From: Fusibacter sp963666805
GTDB taxonomy: Bacteria > Bacillota > Clostridia > Peptostreptococcales > Acidaminobacteraceae
Assembly (NCBI GenBank): GCA_963666805.2
Contig: CAXXWR010000006.1
Coordinates: forward strand, 930,001-994,000
DNA: 64,000 bases
Reading direction: 5' to 3'
The position numbers were made by a program, and so were the translations under genes. Positions 43,813 through 52,597 of the stretch are shown one piece after another. Positions within the stretch are counted from its first letter, which is position 1. Each line of letters begins with the position of its first letter. The notes below the pieces were generated by a model. It was given only the letters and a program-made list of their open reading frames with translations, made no database searches and had not been told where the DNA came from.

Positions 43813-44196
43813 TTATAAGTGCATGACGTGGTCAAGACCTTGACAAAGAATAGTAAGAACATGGTTGTCATCAAGTGAATAAAAAACCTGTTTGCCTTCT
43901 TTGCGATATTTGACCAAGCTAGCTTGTTTGAGAACGCGTAGTTGATGTGAGATAGCGGATTGAGTCATGCCGAGTATTTCAGTAATATCACAAACACATA
44001 ATTCTTGATCAACAAGTGATTGTAATATTTTAATACGGGTGGGGTCACCAAAAACTTTGAAAAGATTGGCAACATCACTTGCGGTATCATCTTCTAAAAG
44101 CTTAGCTTTGCCATCAATAACATTTAAGAGATGGATTTTTTTACATTCGCAAATGGGTGTATCTTGAGTCATGAGCGTTTCTTGAGCAGCGGGCAT
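43813..44196 (-). CDS. cadC: ArsR/SmtB-family metal-sensing repressor, CadC type
   Basis: A 127-residue winged-helix repressor. It carries the CadC-type metal site: an N-terminal Cys pair (PICECKK) and ELCVCD in the recognition region, which bind Cd, Pb or Zn; the helix-turn-helix is GMTQSAISHQLRVLKQASLV. AAGGAGG precedes the ATG. Its gene lies directly upstream of the ATPase gene, 20 bp apart, so metal binding would release both. An inverted repeat overlaps its promoter region. Confidence 0.92.
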   Translation of the reverse strand: MPAAQETLMTQDTPICECKKIHLLNVIDGKAKLLEDDTASDVANLFKVFGDPTRIKILQSLVDQELCVCDITEILGMTQSAISHQLRVLKQASLVKYRKEGKQVFYSLDDNHVLTILCQGLDHVMHL

Positions 44197-44213
44197 ATGT
44201 TTGATCCTCCTTT

Positions 44214-44246
44214 ATATATGAATGGTTGTTCATGTGTTCATGTATA
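44214..44246. promoter_or_regulatory. Candidate CadC operator
   Basis: ATATATGAA at 44214-44222 and TTCATGTATA at 44237-44246 form an imperfect dyad, with another TTCATG at 44229. ArsR/CadC proteins bind dyads of this ATATGAA/TTCATAT type. It lies 18-50 bp before the repressor start. Confidence 0.55.
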
Positions 44247-44291
44247 GTTTAGCACTTTAGGGATTAAGATGCAAGCCCTATTAGGGAATAT

Positions 44292-44326
44292 CAAAAAAAA
44301 CAAAAAACAGGCTTAAAAGCCTGTTT
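44292..44326 (-). terminator. Terminator of the MarR gene
   Basis: On the minus strand AAACAGGCTT and AAGCCTGTTT pair perfectly and are followed by TTTG and a run of eight U. Confidence 0.85.
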
Positions 44327-44349
44327 AACGTTGTATTTAGTGATAGGTA

Positions 44350-44808
44350 TTAATTTTTGTTGTTGAGTAAAGTCTCCGATAAGGTATTGTTAAGATTCGA
44401 GAAAGATTTGTTAAGCTTATCTAAATCTGTCGCATCTAACAAATCAAGTTGTTTAGAAATATCTGTAGAAAACTTAGAAAGAGTAGCTTCTACAATTTCA
44501 GACCCTTGATCACTCATGGTAATGTAATAGATACGTTTATCGAGTGTATCTATATTTTTGTTAAGGTAACCCATTTGAATTGCATTCTTAACATAACGAC
44601 TACAGTTTGGCAATGAAATATCAAGTAGTTCAGAAAGTTCTGAAACAGTAAGACGTTCATGTCTATACACAGTATGCAATAATCTGAATTCCAATTTACT
44701 TACGGCATCATGTTTACTTTTCTGTAAATTTGTGTGAAAAACTTCTTCATAGATATCGTTGAAAATAATGACTTGCTTCATGATATTTTTGATCTTGTTA
44801 TCTTTCAT
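44350..44808 (-). CDS. MarR-family transcriptional regulator
   Basis: A 152-residue winged-helix protein. The HTH is LTVSELSELLDISLPNCSRYVKNAI, with a wing containing DKRIYYITMSDQG, as in MarR. The start at 44808 was chosen from GGGGAG nine bases upstream; a longer frame to 44916 has no ribosome site and an unlikely hydrophobic N-terminus. It has its own terminator and no clear partner gene, as the neighbours (cadCA and proBA) have unrelated functions. Confidence 0.88.
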   Translation of the reverse strand: MKDNKIKNIMKQVIIFNDIYEEVFHTNLQKSKHDAVSKLEFRLLHTVYRHERLTVSELSELLDISLPNCSRYVKNAIQMGYLNKNIDTLDKRIYYITMSDQGSEIVEATLSKFSTDISKQLDLLDATDLDKLNKSFSNLNNTLSETLLNNKN

Positions 44809-45190
44809 TTGAACCACTCCCCATAATAATAATGATAAAATCAGACTTAATGTAAACTTATTTAATTTACGACAATTAAATTTGTAAAATATGGTAATAC
44901 CAAGAGAAAAAAACATCTTAAAATTACTTATTATTAAAATAAGTTACTAAAAGATTAAGGATTGACATTAAATGAGATTTTATTTTTTAAATAGTTGTTT
45001 ATTAAAAATTATACCATGAAAAGCAAAGATGTGTAGTAGGTAAATTGAAATAATAATGATATTATCTCAACTAAATACAACGTATTACAAATCATTCTTG
45101 TATCATTCTTATTTAAGAAGGATTCGCAGTGAAGAATAATATGTATTAATTAAAGCATAACTAAAAAGGTATCGTTTGTCAATAGTTGGA
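44809..45190. other. Intergenic region between marR and proA
   Basis: A/T-rich and without a supported gene. A TATAAT on the minus strand near 45011-45016 could serve marR, with only a weak -35 element. A plus-strand TTGACA at 44963 has no good -10 partner. Confidence 0.4.
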
Positions 45191-45241
45191 AGTGAACCAA
45201 TCTTAAAAATAGGATAAAGATTGGTTCACTATAGTTTTTTT
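45191..45241 (+). terminator. Strong plus-strand terminator-like hairpin with no gene before it
   Basis: Perfect 14-bp arms AGTGAACCAATCTT and AAGATTGGTTCACT with a 12-base loop. The only T run (seven T) is on the plus-strand side, while the genes on both sides are on the minus strand. It may still end proBA inefficiently, or end an unseen plus-strand RNA. Confidence 0.7.
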
Positions 45242-45288
45242 ATCATCATGAGATAAGTTAAAGTGTATAGGGTTAAACTTATTTAACT

Positions 45289-46542
45289 TTAACGAATTTG
45301 CCCATTACCATAAATGATATATTTATAAGTGGTTAGGGCTTCAAGTCCCATAGGGCCTCTTGCATGTAATTTTTGTGTACTGATGCCGATTTCAGCACCG
45401 AAGCCAAACATTGAGCCATCAGTAAAGCGTGTAGAAGCATTGATATAGACTGCAGCAGAGTCGACCTGATTCAGAAAAATTTGTGAATGGTCATAGTGAT
45501 GTGTCAATATAGCTTCACTGTGGTGGGTACTGTAGGTATTAATATGACTAATGGCTTGTGTGACATCCTTAACGGGTGCCAAGCAGAGGGTATAGTCAAG
45601 ATACTCTGTCATGTAGTCCACTTCGCTAGCTGGTTCACATTCAATGCCAGCAAGCTCTAAGCGTGACTTGATTGAGCTTTCAGCCCTAATGAGTACACCA
45701 TGTGCTCTAAGGGCTTCTGCAAGGGGAAGCAAGTGACTTTCAAGTGTATCTTGGTGGAGGAGTACTGTTTCAACGGCATTACATGCCCCTGGTTTTTGCG
45801 TTTTAGCATTGATGATAATATCAATAGCGGAGTCAACTTCATAACCTGAATCAATAAAAATATGGCAATTACCAGTGCCTGTTTCAATGATAGGAATTTT
45901 AGAGTTTTCAACTGTGAATTTGATAAGACCAGCCCCACCTCTTGGGATGACGCAGTCGACGAAATCGGATTGTAAGAGTAAGGTGCGGGTAGCTTCACGG
46001 TCAGTTGTATCTATAAAACCGATAATATCTTCGGGTAGATGACATGTTCTTAAAGCTTTTTTAAGCACTTGAATAAGGATACGGTTTGTTTCTAGTGCAT
46101 CAGATCCGCCTTTTAAAATAACTGCATTGCCTGTTTTAAGACAAAGGGATGCCGCATCTATAGTGACATTGGGGCGAGATTCATAAATGATAGCTATAAC
46201 GCCTAGTGGCACACGTTTTTTACCAATTGTTAGACCAGCATCATTGAGCCACATACCGTCTACTTGACCAATAGGGTCTTCAAGCGTAATTGTTTTTTGG
46301 ATATCGGCTTTCATGTCTTCGATGGTTTTATCAGTTATCCGCAGACGATCAACCATGCTAGAAGGAGTACCCTTGGCAAGGGCGGCTTCTACATCTTTAT
46401 TATTAGCTTCTAAAATAGCTGATTTTGAGTCATCAAGACCAGTGACAATAGAAGAAAGAAGGTGGTTCTTCTCTTGACTCGATAAGCGACTGATGGCTGA
46501 TTCATTTGCTTTAACCTGTTGACACATGTCTTTAACATTCAT
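45289..46542 (-). CDS. proA: Gamma-glutamyl phosphate reductase
   Basis: Second step of proline synthesis, NADPH reduction of glutamyl phosphate to the semialdehyde. Aldehyde-dehydrogenase fold of 417 residues: IYESRPNVTIDAASLCLKTGNAVILKGG, PRGGAGLIKF, and the catalytic Cys in QKPGACNAVETVLLH; the C-terminus has FGFGAEIGISTQKLHARGPMGL, typical of ProA. Start at 46542 behind GGAGGG; it overlaps proB by 11 bp, which indicates translational coupling. Confidence 0.96.
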   Translation of the reverse strand: MNVKDMCQQVKANESAISRLSSQEKNHLLSSIVTGLDDSKSAILEANNKDVEAALAKGTPSSMVDRLRITDKTIEDMKADIQKTITLEDPIGQVDGMWLNDAGLTIGKKRVPLGVIAIIYESRPNVTIDAASLCLKTGNAVILKGGSDALETNRILIQVLKKALRTCHLPEDIIGFIDTTDREATRTLLLQSDFVDCVIPRGGAGLIKFTVENSKIPIIETGTGNCHIFIDSGYEVDSAIDIIINAKTQKPGACNAVETVLLHQDTLESHLLPLAEALRAHGVLIRAESSIKSRLELAGIECEPASEVDYMTEYLDYTLCLAPVKDVTQAISHINTYSTHHSEAILTHHYDHSQIFLNQVDSAAVYINASTRFTDGSMFGFGAEIGISTQKLHARGPMGLEALTTYKYIIYGNGQIR

Positions 46543-47335
46543 GATGTTCCCTCCAATCAAATAGGGTACCTAGATTTTCCCCGTTTAAGCATCGGTTGAG
46601 TATGTTCTCGCTTTGACTATTGACAATGAGTAATGGAATGTGACAGGGATTGAGTATACGAGCGGCATTGAGTTTGGTAATCATGCCGCCTGTTCCTACT
46701 TCTGTTGAGGCATCACTGGCTTCAATGGCGTCAAGAGCTTCTAGAGTGTCAATACTGGTGAGCATAATGGCATCAGAATAATCTCTTGGGTTTTTATTAT
46801 AGACACCGTCAATATCAGAGAGAATAATTAAAAGTTCAAATTCAGAGTGACGACAGACTTCTGCTGAAAGTGTATCGTTATCACCCACTTTGATTTCTTC
46901 TACAGCGACTGCATCATTTTCATTGATAATAGGAATAATGCCGAGGTCAAGCATAACATCGAGAGCATTTTTGGCATGTTCAATACGAGAGGGCTCGTAA
47001 AGGTCTTCTTTGGTGAGTAGAACTTGAGCCACTGCGAGGCCATATTCTGCAAAGAGTTTTTCATACATATGCATGAGTGTGGTTTGTCCAACAGCAGCTG
47101 CTGCTTGTTTTTCTGGAATAGACTCAGGTCTGCGCTTAAAATGAAGTTTTCCCATTCCAGCAGCGATGGCCCCAGATGAAACCAAGATAACATGTTTACC
47201 ACTATGTCGGATGTTAGCAACTTGTCTCACAAGTTTTTCCATCTTCCATAAATCGATTCTGCCACTTTCATGAGTGAGTGAAGAACTTCCTATTTTGATG
47301 ACAACTTTCTGTATATCACTTAACGACTTTCGCAT
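46532..47335 (-). CDS. proB: Glutamate 5-kinase, short form without PUA domain
   Basis: Phosphorylates glutamate, first step of proline synthesis. VIKIGSSSLTHESG, SSGAIAAGMGKL, NENDAVAVEEIKVGDNDTLSAEV and GVGGMITKL-like TGGMITKLNAA are present. At 267 residues it holds only the amino acid kinase domain and lacks the C-terminal PUA domain of the E. coli enzyme; such short forms are common in clostridia. AAGGAG precedes the ATG. Product inhibition by proline usually survives without PUA. It forms an operon with proA. Confidence 0.96.
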   Translation of the reverse strand: MRKSLSDIQKVVIKIGSSSLTHESGRIDLWKMEKLVRQVANIRHSGKHVILVSSGAIAAGMGKLHFKRRPESIPEKQAAAAVGQTTLMHMYEKLFAEYGLAVAQVLLTKEDLYEPSRIEHAKNALDVMLDLGIIPIINENDAVAVEEIKVGDNDTLSAEVCRHSEFELLIILSDIDGVYNKNPRDYSDAIMLTSIDTLEALDAIEASDASTEVGTGGMITKLNAARILNPCHIPLLIVNSQSENILNRCLNGENLGTLFDWREHHEC

Positions 47336-47454
47336 CAGTTTCTCCTTGTTTTAAGAAAATGTAATATTTAATTGAGTGATTATAACATAAGTTGGGACTT
47401 TAAACAAGTGACCCTAAGTGACTCAAAAGTGTAGATAGACAGGGACGTCAATAT

Positions 47455-47488
47455 GTAAATAACCGCTTGACGATAATCCAAGCGGTTA
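47455..47488 (-). terminator. Hairpin after fabZ
   Basis: AACCGCTT and AAGCGGTT with an 11-base loop; on the minus strand a modest U-rich stretch follows. It likely separates the fab operon from proBA. Confidence 0.65.
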
Positions 47489-47494
47489 AGGGGG

Positions 47495-47920
47495 TTACTG
47501 TATCATAAAGGCAAGTTCTGCTTCACATGCTACTTCATCTCCAACCCATGCAGTAGCTTTACCTGTGCCATAATTTTCTCTTAAACGAATGATTTCAACC
47601 TTGAGGGTTAAAGTATCACCTGGAATGACTTTCCGTTTAAATTTGCATTTTTTAATGCCTGCAAAATAGGCAGTTTTACCTTTAAAGGGATCACAATTTA
47701 AAAGTGAAACAGCACCCACTTGTGCTAAAGCTTCAATGATAAGAACGCCAGGCATAACGGGATTAGAAGGAAAATGGCCCATAAAAAAGGGTTCGTTAAA
47801 GGTGACATTTTTTATGCCTGTTGCAGATTGACCATCTTCTAATGCGATAATGCGATCGACGAGTAAAAAGGGGTAACGATGGGGAATAATCTCCATGATG
47901 GCTTGAGTATCCAATATCAT
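47495..47920 (-). CDS. fabZ: 3-hydroxyacyl-ACP dehydratase FabZ
   Basis: Removes water from 3-hydroxyacyl-ACP in each round of fatty acid elongation. A 141-residue hot-dog protein with IPHRYPFLLVDRI, and the catalytic segment GHFPSNPVMPGVLIIEALAQVGA holding the His and Glu. Start at 47920 with AAAGGA upstream; the frame extends to 47950 but without a ribosome site. It is the last gene of the fab cluster, 13 bp after fabF. Confidence 0.95.
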   Translation of the reverse strand: MILDTQAIMEIIPHRYPFLLVDRIIALEDGQSATGIKNVTFNEPFFMGHFPSNPVMPGVLIIEALAQVGAVSLLNCDPFKGKTAYFAGIKKCKFKRKVIPGDTLTLKVEIIRLRENYGTGKATAWVGDEVACEAELAFMIQ

Positions 47921-47933
47921 ATGTGATTCCTTT

Positions 47934-49169
47934 CTATTTGTATTTTCCAAAAATCAGTGTGGCATTGTGGCCACCAAAACCAAGTGAGTTAGTTAAAGCA
48001 TAGTCTACAGTTTCGTTTCTACCCGTGTTTGGAACATAATCAAGATCACAGGTTTCATCACATGCTTCTAAATGAATGGTAGGTGGAATATAGCTATCTT
48101 CGATGGCTTTAACACAAACGATTGACTCGATAGCTCCTGCAGCGCCTAATAAGTGACCGGTCATTGATTTTGTAGATGAGACAGGAATGTTATAAGCTAA
48201 AGGACCAAATGTAGATTTAATAGCGGCTGTTTCAAAAATATCATTATAAGGGGTACTGGTACCATGAGCGTTAATATAACTAATTTGTGAAGGTTCGATT
48301 TGAGCATCTTTTAAAGCCATTTTCATAGCGCGTGCCCCCCCTTCACCACCAGGAGCAGGTGTAGTGATATGATAAGCATCATTGGTTGAACCATAGCCCA
48401 CGAGTTCAGCGTAAATATGTGCGCCTCTTTTTTGAGCATGTTCAAGGGTTTCAAGTATGAGGATACCTGCACCTTCCGACATAACGAAACCGCTACGGTC
48501 TTTGTCGAAAGGAATAGAAGCACGGTTGGGATCTTCTGATTCACAGAGGGCATTCATGGCTTGAAAGCCACCAATGCTGAGACCACCGATAGAAGCTTCA
48601 GCACCTCCGGCTAAGATAACATCATGATAGCCGCTTTTAAGATCTTTAAAGGCTTCTCCAATGGCTGTTGCACTTGAAGCACAAGCTGTGTTATAAGTTA
48701 AGCAAGAGCCTTTGATGCCTAAGGCAATAGAGACATTGCCAGCTGCCATGTTTGAAATAGACATTGGAATAAAGAAGGGAGACAAACGGTTAATTTGACC
48801 TGAATGTAATTTTTTAGCATTATTTTCAATGGAATGAATCCCTCCGATGCCATTGCCTAAATAGATACCAATGTTTTCTGCATTGCTATCATCAATGCTT
48901 AATTGAGCATCTTCTAGTGCCTTTTTAGAGGCAGCGATTGAAAAATGTGTAAAGCGGTCCATACGTTTGGCTTCTTTTTTATTGACATAATCAGTCACAT
49001 CAAAGTTCTTGACTTCGCCAGCGACCTTTACTTTTATCTCAGAGGTATCAAAAGATTCGATTTTAGAGATACCACAAGTTCCTTTTTTTATATTGTCCCA
49101 GAATTGATCTTTGCCTTGACCAATTGGAGAAATAACACCTAAACCTGTAACAACGACACGATGATTCAT
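47934..49169 (-). CDS. fabF: 3-oxoacyl-ACP synthase II
   Basis: Condensing enzyme of fatty acid elongation, 411 residues, thiolase fold. Catalytic triad Cys-His-His in NTACASSATAIG, INAHGTSTPYND and STKSMTGHLLGAAGA; the C-terminal SLGFGGHNATLIFGKY is typical of FabF. The start at 49169 follows GGGAGGT; an upstream ATG at 49208 lies inside the end of fabG. With no fabH in the cluster, it cannot itself start chains efficiently from acetyl-CoA. Confidence 0.96.
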   Translation of the reverse strand: MNHRVVVTGLGVISPIGQGKDQFWDNIKKGTCGISKIESFDTSEIKVKVAGEVKNFDVTDYVNKKEAKRMDRFTHFSIAASKKALEDAQLSIDDSNAENIGIYLGNGIGGIHSIENNAKKLHSGQINRLSPFFIPMSISNMAAGNVSIALGIKGSCLTYNTACASSATAIGEAFKDLKSGYHDVILAGGAEASIGGLSIGGFQAMNALCESEDPNRASIPFDKDRSGFVMSEGAGILILETLEHAQKRGAHIYAELVGYGSTNDAYHITTPAPGGEGGARAMKMALKDAQIEPSQISYINAHGTSTPYNDIFETAAIKSTFGPLAYNIPVSSTKSMTGHLLGAAGAIESIVCVKAIEDSYIPPTIHLEACDETCDLDYVPNTGRNETVDYALTNSLGFGGHNATLIFGKYK

Positions 49170-49188
49170 AATATAACCTCCCAGAGTA

Positions 49189-49911
49189 TTAAATAGCAAG
49201 TCCGCCATCTATAGTAATAACTTGTCCAGTAATGTAGTCGGCTGCCTCACTGGATAGATAGGTGACAAGTGAGGCAATTTCATTGGTTTGTCCGAAACGC
49301 TTAAGCGGAATTTTGTCGAGTATTTGTTGTTGATAATGATCTTCTAATTGGTCTGTCATTGGCGATGCTATAAAACCAGGTGCAATGGCGTTAACTGTAA
49401 TATGACGAGGTGCTAACTCCTTTGCAATAGATTTGGTAAAACCAATGACGCCGGCCTTTGAAGCGGCATAATTGCTTTGTCCTGCATTGCCTATGATGCC
49501 AATCACAGAAGTGATATTGATAATTTTACCGTAACGCTGCTTCATCATTCTTTTAGTGACAGCTTTTGTACAATTGTAAGTGCCTTTTAAATTGACCCTG
49601 TAAACAGTGTCAAAATCTTCTTCACTCATTCTGACGAGAAGACCGTCTTTGGTGATACCAGCATTGTTAATGAGTAAATCGATTCTTCCAAATTGCTCAT
49701 AGGCTTGATCAACTAAAGCATAGGCATCTTCTTGTTTTGAAATATCACCTTTAAGAACGAGCGGTTCTCCTTCTAAATTAGGGAGTAAAGCGTCGATGTC
49801 TTGTCTGCGATTATTGTAATTGAGTACGAGTTGGTAACCCGCTTTTGAAAGATGGCTTGCAATGGCACATCCAATGCCACCATTGGCACCGGTGATAATG
49901 GCTACTTTCAT
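49189..49911 (-). CDS. fabG: 3-oxoacyl-ACP reductase
   Basis: NADPH-dependent reduction of 3-oxoacyl-ACP. Short-chain dehydrogenase of 240 residues: ITGANGGIGCAIA, NNAGITKDGLLVRM, and the Ser-Tyr-Lys triad in ITSVIGIIGNAGQSNYAASKAG; PG at VNAIAPGFI. Start at 49911 behind GAGGAG, 16 bp after fabD ends. Confidence 0.95.
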   Translation of the reverse strand: MKVAIITGANGGIGCAIASHLSKAGYQLVLNYNNRRQDIDALLPNLEGEPLVLKGDISKQEDAYALVDQAYEQFGRIDLLINNAGITKDGLLVRMSEEDFDTVYRVNLKGTYNCTKAVTKRMMKQRYGKIINITSVIGIIGNAGQSNYAASKAGVIGFTKSIAKELAPRHITVNAIAPGFIASPMTDQLEDHYQQQILDKIPLKRFGQTNEIASLVTYLSSEAADYITGQVITIDGGLAI

Positions 49912-49927
49912 ATTTCTCCTCACTTTT

Positions 49928-50863
49928 TTACATATTTATTTTTGCAAGTGTTTCTGTTAAGTCTTCAACCGTATTAATGGCATATACTTTTAGAGAACGA
50001 TTGATTTTGCCGATAAAGCCTTTTAGTGCGGTTCCAGGACCAAAGGCAATGATTGTGTCAATACCGTCTGCTTCCATGGAATGGATACAATCAATCCACC
50101 TTACAGCATGAGTCACTTGACTTGAAAGAAGTGGCTTGATATCTGAAGTTTCAGCCACAAGTTGTCCGGTGACATTGGTGAATACAGGACATGACATCTG
50201 CCCAATGGGGATTGTCTTTAAGATTTCTTCGAGATCTAATTCAGCTTGTTTGAGCATAGAAGTATGAAAAGGGGCACTAACAGTCAAAGGAATGACGCGT
50301 TTAGCTCCCGCTTCTTTAGCCAGTTGACCTGCTTTTTCAACCGCTTTAATGTCTCCACCAATAACGATTTGTTTAGGGGAGTTATAGTTAGCCACTTCAA
50401 CAATACCTAAAGTAGAAGCTTCTTGGCAGATGTGTTCTACTTTATCTGGAGCAATTCCAATGAGGGCAGTCATACCACCCTGACCTACTGGAACCGCTTT
50501 TTGCATAGCGGCACCTCTTTGACGAACTAAAGGGAGTGCATCTTTATAGGCAATGGATCCTGCACAAACATGTGCACTGTATTCGCCTAAACTGAGACCT
50601 GCCACGCCTTGAGGTTTTAAATCGATCAAATGGTTAAAGGCACTTAACATGGCTATTGAAGTTGTAAGTATTGCAGGTTGTGTGAATTCTGTTTGATTGA
50701 GTTTTTCTTCTGGGCCTTCAAAGCAAAGTTGAGCCATATCGTAACCTAAACTTGCGCTAGCTTGGTCAAAACAAACCTTTGATTCAGGATAGGTATCGTA
50801 AAAGTCTTTTCCCATACCAATAAATTGTGCACCTTGTCCAGCAAATACAAATCCTATTTTCAT
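49928..50863 (-). CDS. fabD: Malonyl-CoA:ACP transacylase
   Basis: Loads malonyl groups on acyl carrier protein. A 311-residue acyltransferase: FAGQGAQFIGMG, nucleophile elbow GLSLGEYSAHVCAG (catalytic Ser), and the catalytic His in SAPFHTSMLKQA. GLSLG instead of the classical GHSLG is a common variant among Firmicutes. AAAGGAAG precedes the start. Confidence 0.95.
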   Translation of the reverse strand: MKIGFVFAGQGAQFIGMGKDFYDTYPESKVCFDQASASLGYDMAQLCFEGPEEKLNQTEFTQPAILTTSIAMLSAFNHLIDLKPQGVAGLSLGEYSAHVCAGSIAYKDALPLVRQRGAAMQKAVPVGQGGMTALIGIAPDKVEHICQEASTLGIVEVANYNSPKQIVIGGDIKAVEKAGQLAKEAGAKRVIPLTVSAPFHTSMLKQAELDLEEILKTIPIGQMSCPVFTNVTGQLVAETSDIKPLLSSQVTHAVRWIDCIHSMEADGIDTIIAFGPGTALKGFIGKINRSLKVYAINTVEDLTETLAKINM

Positions 50864-50877
50864 AAGCTTCTTCCTTT

Positions 50878-51825
50878 CTATTTAAGACGGTTATGAACTT
50901 GATTAATAATCGTTTGAGTTTCGTTAATAAGCGATTCGATAATGACTTGGCAACTTTCTTCTTTATTAATGAGACCTGCTACCTGACCAGCCATAACTGA
51001 ACCAAAAGCAACATCACCTTCTCGTGCGGCTTTTCTAAGTGCACCTGTTCCTAAAGCGTCCATTTCTTCAAGGGGAGCATTTGCTTTTTCAAGTGCCATA
51101 TATTGACGATAAAGTTTATTTTTAAGCATTCTTACAGGATGACCTGTTGGACGACCTGTTACAACAGCTGAGGTGTCTTTAGCTTTGAGCACTTGAGCCT
51201 TGTAGTCAGGGTGTGCTTGACATTCAGTAGCGGTGATAAAGCGCGTTCCCACTTGAAGCCCTTTTGCACCAAGCATAAATGCCGCCGCCCCGCCGCGTCC
51301 ATCTGCAATACCGCCAGCAGCAATAACGGGACAAGTAAGTGCATCTACCAGTTGAGGGATTAAAGCCATGGTTGTCAGTTCACCAATATGGCCGCCTGCT
51401 TCTGTTCCTTCTCCAATGACAGCATCTGCACCGAGACTCTCCATGCGGCGTGCCAAAGCAACAGAGGCAACAACCGGAATGACAATAACACCTGCTTCCT
51501 TTAAGCGATCCATATATTTGCCTGGACTGCCTGCTCCTGTAATGACAATCGGGACATTTTCTTCGATGACCAAATCAATCATGTCATCAGCGTGAGGGCT
51601 TAATAGCATCACGTTTAAAGCGTAGGGTTTTTGATCAACAGATGATTTCACTTTGTGAATTTCTTCTTTTATGATGTGTTTTTCTGCATTGCCACCTGCA
51701 ATGACACCAAGTCCGCCGGCATTTGAGACTGCTGCTGCAAGTGATGCGTCAGAGATCCAAGCCATGCCACCTTGTATTAAAGGGTACTTAATCCCTAATA
51801 ATTCGCAAATATCGTTTTGAAACAT
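50878..51825 (-). CDS. fabK: FMN-dependent enoyl-ACP reductase
   Basis: Last reduction of each elongation cycle. A 315-residue TIM-barrel flavoprotein of the 2-nitropropane dioxygenase fold: KYPLIQGGMAWISDASLAAAVSNAGGLG, EGTEAGGHIG with the catalytic-site His, and AAGGIADGRGGAAAFMLGAKGLQVGTRF (FMN phosphate). FabK instead of FabI is typical of clostridia and streptococci and is insensitive to triclosan in known cases. AGGAGG lies 12 bases before the start. Confidence 0.94.
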   Translation of the reverse strand: MFQNDICELLGIKYPLIQGGMAWISDASLAAAVSNAGGLGVIAGGNAEKHIIKEEIHKVKSSVDQKPYALNVMLLSPHADDMIDLVIEENVPIVITGAGSPGKYMDRLKEAGVIVIPVVASVALARRMESLGADAVIGEGTEAGGHIGELTTMALIPQLVDALTCPVIAAGGIADGRGGAAAFMLGAKGLQVGTRFITATECQAHPDYKAQVLKAKDTSAVVTGRPTGHPVRMLKNKLYRQYMALEKANAPLEEMDALGTGALRKAAREGDVAFGSVMAGQVAGLINKEESCQVIIESLINETQTIINQVHNRLK

Positions 51826-51925
51826 GTTTCCGACTTCCTCCTTAAAGTTAAAATCCTGTTTTCATTTGTATGAACCATACAATAGAAGACAGGATTTATA
51901 ATCGAACGTTTTAATAATGTATATC

Positions 51926-52156
51926 CTATGCTGCAGCTTTAGAAACGTAATCAACGATGTCTTGAACTGTTTTAATGCTTTGGGCATGACTTTCTTCAAT
52001 TTTAATATTGAAAGTATCTTCAATCGACATGATTAAATCAACCATATCAAGTGAGTCAGCACCTAAATCTTCTTTTAAGTCACTTTGTGGTGTTACTTCT
52101 TCAGTGTCCACGTCTAAAGCGTCTACTAATAAGTCTCTAATTTTTTCAAATGTCAT
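51926..52156 (-). CDS. acpP: Acyl carrier protein
   Basis: A 76-residue acidic carrier with the phosphopantetheine site GADSLDMVDLI (Ser35). First gene of the cluster acpP-fabK-fabD-fabG-fabF-fabZ, with AGGAGG before the ATG. Of normal size and sequence. Confidence 0.97.
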   Translation of the reverse strand: MTFEKIRDLLVDALDVDTEEVTPQSDLKEDLGADSLDMVDLIMSIEDTFNIKIEESHAQSIKTVQDIVDYVSKAAA

Positions 52157-52526
52157 TGTAAGCCTCCTATAAGGGTTTTATATTTGTGTTTTTTGTTTTC
52201 AAATGTCAAAACGTTAACTTCTCTCAAAGTATAGGCTATGGTGTTGGAGGCTTCAAGCGATTTTATAAATTGTTTATAAATGCCTATGAAAAGTTAATTT
52301 TCAGAAGGAGTCAAAAAAGGAGAATCACTTTTAAATATGTATAAAATAAGCTTTAAGTGCATAAATATAACATGCTAATGAAAAGGAGTTGATTAAAAAA
52401 GAATGTTAATGCCCTTGTTCGAGTGCGATGAACAGATTAAAATTAAGCGAAAACAGTAAAATGCTTTAAAAAAATAAGCTATACTAACATTAAGCCCTGT
52501 ATATACCAGAAATGTTCAGCATTTCA
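52157..52526. other. Divergent intergenic region between acpP and the pyruvate carboxylase gene
   Basis: Nothing codes here. Near 52195-52212 the minus strand has GTTTTGACATTTGAAAAC, an imperfect dyad with a TTGACA, which may be part of the fab promoter or a site for a fatty-acid regulator; the match to FabT or FapR sites is not good enough to name. Confidence 0.35.
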
Positions 52527-52555
52527 TTGTATTTTTATGAAATCGTTGATATATT
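52527..52555 (+). promoter_or_regulatory. Sigma-A promoter of the pyruvate carboxylase gene
   Basis: TTGTAT, 17 nt, TATATT, 42 bp before the start codon. Confidence 0.6.
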
Positions 52556-52597
52556 AGTATGAAACACGAGTGAGCCAGTGAGGAGGCAAAAATCATC

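Noticed and set aside
52195..52212. FapR or FabT operator before acpP
   Set aside because: The dyad is imperfect and does not match either consensus well; only noted in the intergenic entry.
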